This document shows positions 40,701 to 52,700 of a DNA stretch of 64,000 nucleotides, in pieces. The position numbers and the translations under genes are program-made. Where the stretch lies: positions 62,001-126,000 of the forward strand of contig WBMZ01008682.1 of NCBI GenBank assembly GCA_013400975.1, written 5' to 3'. The stretch is from Atrichornis clamosus (lineage: Eukaryota; Chordata; Aves; Passeriformes; Menuridae). The notes beneath the pieces are model-generated. The model was not told where the DNA came from. It was given only the letters and a program-made list of their open reading frames with translations, and ran no database searches. Within the stretch, counting starts at the first letter, position 1; each line of letters opens with the position of its first letter.

Positions 40701-43700
40701 AGGAGGGAGAACTGTGGACACTGTTTGCTTAGGAATTTGATTTTCTGAGTCACGTGGGGTGAGAGAGGAGTGAGATCACAGCCCCTGTGAACTCCCTGAA
40801 CAAATTTCACAAGTGCTACAATAAATTCTGAGAGGTCTTGGATTTTTGGGAGGTGAACAGTCAGATTTATACCTTCAGGTCCTTTATTGACCCCCAGGTT
40901 AGGTAACTTCTTGGAGGTTTTTATCAGCTATGTTCATTTGCACTCAGGGAGACTAAAAACAGGGCAACAGTAGGATGAAGTCCAGCTCTGTATGAACATG
41001 GGGGGCAGAATTCCTCCTTGAGTTCCTTGAGGTGTAGTGTGCTCCTTCCTAATGTGCTTCCTTTTCATTCAGAGGAGACCAGAAGTTCAGTCAATTATTT
41101 CTCTCAAACATTGAAAGGCTGTTGCTTTTACACAACCTAGCATGGAGCACTCCCAGAGCTGCTGGTGCTTCTCTGAGGCAGAGTGTCTGCAGAGCTGGTG
41201 GTGCCCCTCTCCTTCAAGTGCAGGGTATCCAGAAATGGTGGGAGCCACAGTTCCCAGCATAGTTCCCATATGGTTGTCAAAACCTCAGTAAGGGTAGGCC
41301 AGTGATGTCCTAAAAAGGGGATCCTTTTGTTGCAGCTGCCAGGGTTTACTGAAGGTGGCACTAGTTGTGTTAAATTCCTACTTTGTTTTTTAGGTGGTTG
41401 CTGTATTTTTTTTTTAATATTGTAAGTTAGAGTGAGTGTTGGATGGATACACAGTAAATAGTAACATGTTAGGCTTTGTGATCTGTTTTGGTGGTGTTAC
41501 TTACTTACTGTAGGTCCAAAGATCAAAAGAGAAAATATAAAAATATAAAGGGGAAAAAATGTTGGGATAATGTTGGCAAGGTAAGGGTCTTCTTCCTTGT
41601 ACACTTCAGTCAAGAAGTCATCATTAGCATGCTTGTTTTGCACATATTGTATCTAATGCTGTGGGTATGTATATATATATATTTATGCATTTATGTACTT
41701 GGCATAAACATGAAGCAGAGCTGATACCCTAAACATTGTCCAAGTAATTGGTATATGTCTGATGAACTTTTAGTAATGGTTTTATGGTACAGAGGATGAT
41801 CTCGGAAAAACCTTCACTGTATTTCAGTGGCAATAGATTAATTGATAGACAACCTGGCTGTATTCCTGTGAGCTCATAAAACACACAGTTGATTAAAACT
41901 GTTGTTACTAGGCAGATTTATGGGGACACTTACACGCTTGCCTGAGCTGTTGATGTCTGTTCTTAATTTCATCTTGCCTGCTTAACAGTAGAATTCATGC
42001 TATTCTCTTTCTTCCGCTTTTTCTAAATTATGTTCTTTAAAACTCTGGAATATTCTTGCTTATTTTCAGATCTCATCAGAAAACTAGCACAGCAGCAGTT
42101 TGGAAGTACACAGGGCGATTATCAAAAGGTAAATTGTCTATGTGTATCTACATAAAATAATGAAAATTATGACTTTGAAATTCAGTTTTGTTTCTAAAAC
42201 AGGAATTAGTATTTTAAAACTATATGAACAGGATACAAATATGAAATTTTTGAATAACAAGTGTGATGGCTTCATTAAAAATATGGGGCCAAAACTTCTC
42301 AAAAACAATTGCAAAGGAAATTCCATAAGCCACTGTAAAGAAACTACTCATAGTTAAGGCTGACTTACAAATTCCAGCTGTAATGTGATTGTTGCACAGA
42401 GATTGAAGGCTCATTGTATTGAAAAATACTGCTTTCACTTAAAAAAACTTAGAGAGAACCATTACTGCTTAGCTCTCGTGTAAGCTCCAGCTATTGCCCT
42501 CAAAAAGCTGAATTTATATGCTGGTTCTGGCATCTTTGTAAAACAAAGTTTCTATAGTCTACTTATCAAGTATATTTTACTTTATGTAGTGTGTTAGTCA
42601 TATGAAGGATATTTTCCATTATCTCTTTAGGTTTGTGAATATCCTATAACAGTTGAAATTCTTAGGGTATCTTGCAGCAAGAAGATGGAACGGAATGTGC
42701 ATCTGATTTTTAAGTTGTTCTGGAGCACAGTGTTCTGCTTTTGAAACAGTATCGGGGTTGAGTTTCTGCAGTAGGAATTTAACTGTGACCAGGCAATGGG
42801 CAGATTACTTCATATGAGCTACTTGCTTCTGGTCCCTACAGTACAGTGTACCTGTCAGAAGATAAATATGACACTTGGCACACAGGCACTGAGCTATTGC
42901 CATGAGTCAGGATGGCTTGATTGATCTTGGGATTTGAAAGTGAAAGCCTTGTGCTTCCATGTCTTCCTGACAACAAGCCTTTTTTTTTCTCCAGTAGCTT
43001 GATAACCTCTGCTTGACACCCTGGTGTGTGGGTATTGTTGTTATGCTGCATCAGTGACTCTTGCCAATCCCATAAGCTGGTTTGGTGGGGCTCTAGAGGG
43101 TGGTGCACTGCAGATTGTTCCTGCACACCCAGGGAAGAATGTAGGGTAGGGCTTGGTCAGGAGAGTCTTGGGACAAAACCATTAGACCATAGGTGGTATC
43201 CATGACCAGAAATACAGTATTTAGTAACTAGTACATAAGTCATGAGAAATCTGACACTAGTCCTCCATAGGGGATGTGATTATAGGGTGACAGTTACAAT
43301 ATTAGTAGTCCTTAAGAAGCAGAACAGATACAGGCCATTTATCAATTCAAATTCTGACCTGAATACAATGAAACAAATTTGGAAAAGGAAAATGTATCAG
43401 AACAAGTAGAGTGTCCTTCAGAAGGCAGAAGCATCAAGTGAGAGTCAACTGTGAACTGGACAGCATGGCTGTAGATGTGCCTCTGGAGGAATTTCCAGTG
43501 GAGATAGGGAAGTGTGAATGTTCCTGAAGGGTGCAGAAATGTTAGAAATGTTTGCCTGTGCTTTGATCACTCAGATTCAGGGAGAATGAACTCAGACTAG
43601 GATGAGTTGAGAAAGTGTTCATTAGGGTGATCTGGGAAACCTGTGAGTTTTCAGAGGAGACTGGAAGAGTTTGCTTAGCTTAGGGAAAGAGTTGATAAGG

Positions 43701-46700
43701 AGTGTGATTACCCCTTTAAAATATATATGGTGAGGAAGCACTAGGAAGAAAGTGCTGCTTCTTGGGCAAAAGACAGCACAGAAGCAAGGCTGCTCAAATG
43801 GACGTGAGAAGACTTGCTCACAAAGTGTTGAGAACAGCCCTTCAGTAGCAAGAACAGAAAATCTGCTTCTCATATTTATCCTGCTAAATTTCTGCTATCA
43901 TTCCCCTGAATCATTTTTTTTAGCCTATTTATAGAATGTGTTAGTGACCCAGGAGGCCCTTCCCGCCGTGTGTCCTAGTGTTCCCAGCTGGACTCTTACC
44001 GTGACCATCTCCCCGTGCCCTGCCAGGGGCAGCAGTCTGCCGGGACAGCCCAGCAGCTGAGCCGTGCCTGCTCGGGGGAGCCAGCCTGCTGCTGCTGCCA
44101 TTGCTGTGCTTCTGCTGGGAGACTGTGTGCCTGAAACGTTCAGAATCATATTTGGTACCAGCTTTATAAGGGAGGGGAAGCATTTGTTTTCTTCCTCTCA
44201 TTAATACGGGAGAAAATACGTTAATATATTCAGAATATGATTTTGAACATTTTAAGTAATACTGTGCAGTGGAGGTGTCAAAAGAATGTGTGTGATGCTG
44301 AAAAAAAATTGCTAAAACTTGAACATTTCTAATTCTCACACATGAGACTTTGGGCTGAGGGGTCTTGCCATCTTTAGCTTGTCTGCTTCTCTTCCAGTTA
44401 GGAGAAAGGGGAAAGCATTACCAGCTGTGAACTTGTCACGCAGAGATGAAGGGGAAAATATTAGAAATTAATTTTCCATTGTAGAAACAAAGGGGAACTT
44501 GGGTTCTTCTGGAATCCCTGTCATTGAATATTTAGTTTTCAGTGCTCTTTTGGTATTACAGATAAGAAAATAGTTATGAACTGTTAAATAGATTTCCTCA
44601 GTCTTTCTTGAATGCCTTTTATTTTTTTACTTTCGTATAATTTAAATTAAACCTCTACATGGTTAGTTAAAAGTGAGGGTGAATTTTGTGTGTAATACGT
44701 TAAGATCCCAAAACTGCTATTGAAGTTACTAAAATAGCACTGAAAAGAAAAAGTTAGTCAGGAATATCATATCAGTTATGACAGGTGGAATTCATGAAGA
44801 AATCACTAAAACACAAAATTATGCAATCTCTGGCCTTCTGTGAGATGAGTTGCAAATTATATGAATAGATGCTCAGTGTGGAAGTAACTGGTCTGCCATT
44901 GTTTTAAGATGGAAGTACTTTTGGGACAAATCCTAGATTCCTTTCACTCACTGAGGAAACCAGAAAAAAGCTGCTATGTATTTTATTGTAAATAATTTTC
45001 CATAATTATTTAATGGTGCTTCTGTGCATTATTTTACTTTAGTGGCTTTTTGTTATTGTTTCTATGTTGTTAATTGTTATGGTCTAATCATGGTTAATTA
45101 TTCATTATTCATGGGATTTGTTTTTTGTGCATGCTGCCTGTGTATTATACACATTCTCCATTTGTTTTGACTTCCACAGCCAGAAAATGTTGTCCTGACT
45201 CTTCAGGTAACGTCTTATGGTAGATGTATAACTTTGAAAAGAAACTAACCATGTCTGCACTACTTCTATTAAAACATCCATAAGCATTTTTAATGTTATT
45301 TTAAATACTGTTTTTCCATCTAACCTATCTTAACATAATGTATGTTTTCAAATAATTTTTGAAGTGTTCAGCTAGCTAGAAAGGAAAATAGTAATTCTTC
45401 TGCAAAATCCAGCCAAATTCTTCTATCAAGCATCTAGTTCATATTCTTCGGAAGAAAGCACGGATTTTAATGAGCAGTTAATAATAATTATTAAAAAAAT
45501 AGTTTTCATCCTAGAATTGGTAATTAGGGCAGAAATTTGCAACTCTGCTAATGGTACTGGTTGCTGTATTTGGCTCAATTGGTAATTAGGGATTGTGAGG
45601 AAGAGCATCAGCAAAGCTGGAACTAGAGCATGATTGATAACTTGTGAGAAATTGTAACTTACTTTGCAGCACAGTTACACAGCCTCAATTTCATCCTTTT
45701 GCTGCCAAGTTGCCCTTGTGCTGGTGGATCTGTAAAACAGAAGAGGACTCAAAGTACTAGTGTGAGGACTAGTTCTCCTAAAATTGGGGAAGGAGAAGAG
45801 AGATTTATCAGGGAAGAAAGAGCACTGGCGTGTGCCCACACCGTGCTGTCTATCTCTGTGTGCAGACACCTGCCTGGTCTGGTTTTGAATGGGTGGTGTT
45901 TTCAGCAGAGGGAAGCAGCATGGCCTGCTCACAGCTTGTCCCGTGGGAGCCACATTGCCCTGTAGGACTGTGCCAGGGCTGCCTGGCCCAGCTTCTTGAT
46001 CCTGGGGCTCTTGCAGTGTAGAATCTAGTTAGGGTATTGCATTGCATCGTTCCCTTTCACTCCTGCCAGCTTTTGAAAGCATCCTTTTGGTTGCTGCTGC
46101 TTTGCTGTTTGGCAGCAGAATAAATGTCTTTACCTGAGAGTTCTTAAAATCTATCTGCTCCTTCATGTTTTCCAGTCCCTAAGCAGTTTTAAATTCAGCA
46201 GTCTGGAGAAACCTCTGCTGTTGTAATTGATCATCCAGTGAAATACTTCCCTTTGCAATTCATGCAAATTTTTCTACACATAACTGAATAGAAAGGAGAA
46301 AAAGCTAAAGCCTGCTTCTCCCCATTGATGAGATGTTGCTCTAATTAGTCTTGCTGACATTTGTGGAGCCTTTTTGGAAACAGATGTGAGAAACAGTAAA
46401 TTTGTGGTCCGAGAATTCAAATGTGTTCATTTTTAACCTGTTTCCATTGCATTGATTCACATTTATTTCTTGTGAGCCTACTTCTCTCTTAGCATTCACT
46501 CTTGTAGTTTGCCTAGCTAATAGTCTAGCCAAATAATTATTAGCTATCTGTATCTACAATGTTATGTATCTTTTTGTTGGCAAAGTTGTCAATTATTGAC
46601 AAAATATACCAAGTCCATAACCTCAGTAACGTAGTAGATGGTTTAGTCTGTAGTTTGATTTTTAATTATTTGCTCTGTATTGATTGCAGTTACTGTGTGA

Positions 46701-49700
46701 TATCTGTTATTACCACTATTTTTGTCTGAATTACAGGCTATCTACTATGAAATCGGTTTCATAGTCTCCGCAGCCTTGGGATTGCTATTTATTTTGTTAC
46801 TGCCTCTTGTGGGACTTTGCTTCTGTATGTGTCGTTGCTGTGACAACTGTGGTGGGGAAATGCATCAAAGACAGAAGAAAAATGCTGACTGTCAGAGAAG
46901 CTGTTTTGCAACATTTCTTTTTGTTGCTTCTTTAATAATAAGGCAAGTGTGATACAGAGAACAATATGAAGCTTGGTATAGCACTTATTTTGCAGTGTCA
47001 TATGGCAAATAGTATTACTGTATTAGCCTACAGGTGCAGAAATTATTTTATTAGACTAAGTAATATTACTTATTAAAGAAAAATGTAACTGCATTATGAA
47101 ACTGCTGCTACCATTGCTATCCATAAGTCATTATGTACTTGAGCAGAATGTAGGTGTGAAACAAACAAAATAATTATATTTGAATTTGGCACAAGAAATT
47201 TTTGCTGGTCTCAAAATGGCAGTTGCAGAATGTTACATTAAACTTATGAACATGAGGCACTGTGTGCTGTGTTGAGTTCCCATCCCATAGAAAACCGGAG
47301 ATGCCACATACTCCTTTGTTCTTGATAGTGCCATAGTGATGAGAAAAGCATCTATGTAACTTCTTTCAGTATTTGCTGTACTCCAAATATTCTTATTAGT
47401 TCAAAATAATGGGTTTTCTTTTGAATCCTGAGTTGTTTAAACCATGCATGCACTCACTGTAATTCCTGGAGTTTGGAGACATTTTTGCACTGTTGGTGTT
47501 AGGAGCATACTCCTGTGCTGGGTGTGTAATTGATGATGAGGAACTACAGTCAAGACTCTTCTTTTCCCTGCTCTCAAAATACAATGTTTGCTTTCAGGCT
47601 TGCTGTTTAACTTCTTCATATTTTCACTTGCCTACTATCCTTATTTTGTGCTTATGTTATAAGAAGAAAAAAGTCTTTTGATGTGACTGTTCAGTGCGGT
47701 GGGATGTACTTTGTCACTTCACTGTAAACTAAATTTATTTTTTTTTAATTACTGCGTGTCATGACAAATTGTGACCTTGCCTACGCTTGTATCAGATATA
47801 GGAACGTGCTCTTTTCTGCCAGACATCACTAACAAACATGACCCTCAAGTATGTTGAAGACTCAAAAGCTGAATGGTGTAGGTGATAGATGCATCCCTGC
47901 CATGATGGCAGGACAAAAGTTCTTCATGGTTCAATGGTGCCTTGAAGACAGTAAATTATTAAATTGCCTCTCAGCATGTCGAAACTGGAGGTAGCTCACA
48001 GAGCTTGCCAGCTGTCTTTCCACCACATTGCAGGATGCTGTGTTGCAGGATGCTACTTTCTGGCTGTAATGGCTGAGGAATGTTGCCTGTCAGTAGAGAA
48101 GTTAAGGGATCTTCTCCTGTGTTGGTCTCTTTAACCTGTGCATTTGTTGCCAGCTATCCTTGTGGGATTAAGCATACCCACCACTGGCAAATGCTTCTTC
48201 CCAGGTCATGACGGGCAGATCAGTGATCCCTAGTAATATGCTTTCCAGAACTAGGGAAATTGCCTCTTTAATTCCTCCTTTATTCTTTTCTTCATTTTGT
48301 ATGAGACATCAGGAGTATCACATGCTTACCCTAGGCGAGGGTTGGCCTGAGATCACTCTGCAGGTTGAGCAGAGATAATCTCATATGACTCCCTGGTTAA
48401 GTCTCTAATGCTATGAGTGCTGTGCAAGGCAAGATAGAACTTTACAAGGCTAATATTACTGATCCCAGCCGGACTGAGGGCTCAGGTCTCTGGTATGCCT
48501 CTGTACAAAGAGAGATTCTCCTGCCCTTCCTGGATCTTCCTTCACAAGGGAGGAGAAGATGCCATACCTGGATCTATTTAAGCCCATGTTAGGTTGTTTA
48601 CTGCTATGCAGTAACACAAAAGGACAGTCTTACTGGTAGACATTGCCCCAACAAAAACTGGAAGAAGCCTGAGATTTACTTAAAGCTGTTTCTACGTGGC
48701 TTGTACTGTACTCAAACTAAGTCTCCTTGTGGATTTGTTATCTACCTTTCCCCGCAAGTTCCCATGCAATTTCAGCTTAGGTGGAAGATTCACCTGTGGT
48801 TCTTCCCAAAATCACACTTCTCAAGGACTGTTCCAGAGCTGAATACATAAGCTGTGACAATTACCAAAAGAGTCTAGTCCTGTGTGACTAAAATGCTTAT
48901 GACTACTTGCAGACAGAGCCAAAAGAATGAAAACTTGAATGATCTCTACCGATAAAGGGTTACACCAAGATATGCTATGAAATTACTAAGGTGGCTCCTC
49001 TTTGTTTGGGTATAGTTTTAAGTTCATGCAGTGCTGGGGGCCTCCTTTGGGAGTAGGTCTCTGAAACCTCTGCCAACTTCTGCCACCGGAGCTTTGCCTT
49101 AAAGGCACTTGCATGAAATGCACGTGCACATGCACAGCTGCTGGACTGACTGGGAAAGACTTTTAGGGGGGATGTGCTTCTACAGGATTACCATCTAAGT
49201 GTATGTTCTGCATTCCTTCCTCTCGCAGTGCCAGTCATTCTGGGATTTTCTCACTAAGCCATTTTTTTTTCTATTTTTTCTTTTTCTTTTTTTTTCCTTT
49301 TTTTTTTCTCTTCTTCAGTCCTTGGTTTGGAAAAATGGTTCCAAACTTTCTTTCCTTGGCTGGGAAAGACAGGTTAAATGCACAGTGGATAGTATTAGTA
49401 GGGGAAAGACTGAATGCAGAGCTTGCAATAGATTATGTATCTAGGCAACAACTCTAGAAAACTCTGGTAACATGGAGATGGTTTTTCTTGTGTGTCAGGA
49501 TGCATGTTCACACTGATATATATATATATATGCTGTTAATGTAGATTTTAGAACTTTTTAGCTATTAGATTTTAATCATGATAAACATTTCTTCTCACTT
49601 TTCTACTGATGTAGTGCTCTGGTTTTAGACTGAGCTTACTGGAGTGATGTGTAAAGGAAATAAAAGTACGACAGTTTTGGGGTTCTTTTAATTAAAAAAC

Positions 49701-52700
49701 CCCTCTAACTAGATCTGCTTTCTGCAGGTGAGGCTTAACATGAGAAGTATGCTTTCCTCATAGAGGAGTATAAGAAAGAAGTCAGAAAACTTGTGATTAC
49801 ATATGTAGTTGTTTATCTTAAATTTAATAGGCCTTTAGGGTGTCATTTTCCAGTACGTGCACTTTCTGTTTGAAATATTTCTTTATAGATTGACTCAAAA
49901 ATACTTGCAGTGTTTTTGGTAATTTACAGCTTTTATACATGAACATTGTCCTACAACGTAGGATTCTATTGCTAAAGAGCAGAGGATGTAGAAATAATCT
50001 ATCAAATACATAACTCAGTCGATTTGATATTCCATATTTATCAAGAAAACAATTACGTGCTTTTCTTCAAACCTTAACTGAAAGGTTACGGACAGAGACC
50101 TACTACTACATCTTACTCACTAGTCATCTGCAAGGGTGGGGAAACATATTTTCTCTGAGAAAGAAATGTAATTTCATTAATTCTTGTACATAATAAAGGC
50201 AAGTGAGGAACATTTGATTTTTAAGAAAGCATATATTGCAACAGCAAATTTGCTGATAATAGAAAATGCCCTAGCTATTGAATAGAAAAACACATAGTTT
50301 TCTGTCCTTCCAAGAGAGCTTGAAGGTGTGGGTGTTATGTATGAAGATAGGGAAAGCCAAGCCTGGAGGAGAGGAATGGTATTTGGCATCCTGGGACGTA
50401 CCTCATGCAGTCTTCACAGGTGTCCTCTTGGTGTTGCAGGACTGGTAATATATGTTGTTCAGAACCTGGAAATCTATATTATCTGAAAGAATTGGTGGAA
50501 AAACTGGTGCAGAAATCTCTATGCCATTATTTTCTTAAATTTATTAGCTGATAGCAAGGAAGGGGCCATTCTTCCTATATGTTAATCTGCTCAGGGTTTC
50601 TGTTCTGTTCTTGAAACTTTTTGCAAGCTCAGCTAATGGATAAGCTTAGGTTCCCTCCGAAGCACCTGGATTAGTAACATTTATAACTGTCCGTGAAACT
50701 TGACAAGAAACTTGGGTGTGGAATATTGGACTCCTGAAGAATTGTTTAAATTTTCTTAACCTGTTACAGAAAAATCATGTCCTTTTTATTCCTGCTTTAT
50801 GACTTTCTCCTTGTAGCTGTTCATTGAATGTTGACTCTAGGCTCAGTTACATAATAAGTAGATTTTTTTCTTCTCATGTTGTGTGTTTGTTTAGTTACAT
50901 TCAGAGAGTAGTCACAATTGTTCTGAGTACCTTGTCTGCTTAAAGTATCTCCACTATTTTGTTTCCTCCCACTCCTTCCATTTACGAAGCTGAAGAGAAA
51001 GATGATTGTGCTCAGGTTTTACAAAGTACTGTTTTGTTAGCTTCCAGTTGACCTTTCTGCTCTGTGAGCATGGCATTGAAATGACATAAAAACACTGTCT
51101 GTCTAAAGAACGAGGATGTGGTTATAAACTGAACCTCAGACTGATATACAAATGTTTGCTTTTCCTGATAGGTTGAGATTGTTTGTCTTCTGATTAACAA
51201 AGAAAAGCAAAATAAGTTTTGATAACAATTGCCATCACAGTAGAATGAAAAGAAATAATATATTGAGTATATCCAAAATTAAACTGTTTACTGTGCTTAT
51301 CATGGCATTGTAGAATGGTAAGAGTTGAAAGTTACTAGGTTTCTTGGTATTTATGCATTCTGAGTTCTCATTCCTTGGGTGGTAGTTGGTGTGTTGGTAA
51401 TAGTGGAAATAAAACTATGACATTTGCTGTAGGTTAAGTAAGTAACAAGATAAATGTGTGCGTCTCTTTGTTCCTTAGTGTCTTTTGGGAGGTTAATTAA
51501 TAGCCGGTTTTGAAGACATAGCTGTGAAATTTTGGGTAGAGAAGCAACCTCCTTATGTCAAATTCTGTCATCCTGTTATGAGTATTTTTTGATATTGAGA
51601 AAAATGTTAGTGAAGGAATCCTAATAGACCCAACCTGTAGCATATAGTCTTGCCATCTCTCCCTGTAACATGCTTTGAAATTAGAATTTTCATTCTGAGA
51701 GTATTTTCAGAGCAACAGAAATTCTTGTACTTGAGACTAGTTTTATCAGGAGAACAAGCCTTTACATTATTTGGGAAAGCTAAAGTAGGAAAAGCAAAAT
51801 AAAGATGAAGATTTACATTTGATTCAGTGAAGAAGGAGATAAGCATCATAAATCAGGGTGTTTGCTCCTGTCTTGCCAGGATACACAAGTTGTGTTATGG
51901 TACCTGTTTGCTCTCATTTATGTGACTGTATTATGGCTTCCTGTGAACACATATTCTTTGGAGCAAGAGTTATACTTACCATGTATCCTTTTTCCCCATA
52001 GAGTGCCTGGAATAAGTTTTCTTTAAGTCTCATTTGAAAATACTAGTGTCGAAGTCTTCTTGACACCCCAACCTACGAAGTTTGACAGTCTGGAAGGAGT
52101 ACAGTACCATTTGTGTTAGTGATTCCCTTCTCCTGTGTTTGCACGTCCATAATGGCCTTGCAGGGTACTGCCTCTCTAGTACTGAGCTGTTGTATTGCAA
52201 TACAAATAAGAGACTGAACAAATGTGCCAACCAGGAATTGCCTGTAATGCACCTGGCTGCAGTCTCAAGGCAGTGTCTGCCCATTAGGGATATATCCTGC
52301 CTGTGGTGAGCGGATCTCAGCTTTCTGCTGGTTATATCTCAGGAAAGTTAGTGCTTAACCCATCAATTGGGTTTATAGTCAGCCTGGTTTTGAGGCTATT
52401 AACACTCTGGTGGTTACTCTTGACTTTTCTGGTGCTTGTCTGCAAGGTTAGCTGTTGTGAATGTGAGATGTTTAAAAACAAAAGTCATCCTGTCTCTTTA
52501 GGTCTGTTTTACACCTAAGCTAAACAAAAAACTAAGGATCATGTATGATAAGAGAGCTTTGAAGTCTCTCATGGGACATTTAATTGCTTTTTTACTTACT
52601 GTTTGTGCAGATCTGCATTGCCATAATTAGAATTTTACAGTGAGAAGTGATCAAATAGAAAATAAGCAGTGCTGACAGGAAGTCTAGCTCACTTTCCACC

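Larger units (their letters stand above)
25704..42069 (+). other. PROM1: Intron after coding exon 1 (16.4 kb)
   Basis: This is the largest intron in the window, running from GTAAGC to TATTTTCAG (phase 1). It is AT-rich and contains three CR1 fragments between 38.2 and 39.8 kb and a short TA repeat near 41.67 kb. No further prominin exon was found in it, and none is needed because the flanking exons join in frame. A nested gene or intronic enhancer could not be ruled out by eye. Confidence 0.85.

Noticed and set aside
43941..44339. 132-codon minus-strand frame in a PROM1 intron
   Set aside because: It includes the GC-rich patch where stops are rare, and no domain is seen. It is antisense to an intron without other support.
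45515..45591. Exact 15-base repeat AATTGGTAATTAGGG
   Set aside because: Too short and AT-rich to suggest a duplicated element; likely chance or local slippage.
46943..46946. Using the GT at 46947 as the donor of coding exon 4
   Set aside because: It would add four bases and break the frame into exon 5; the GC donor at 46943 restores the conserved [13 protein letters not shown] junction.
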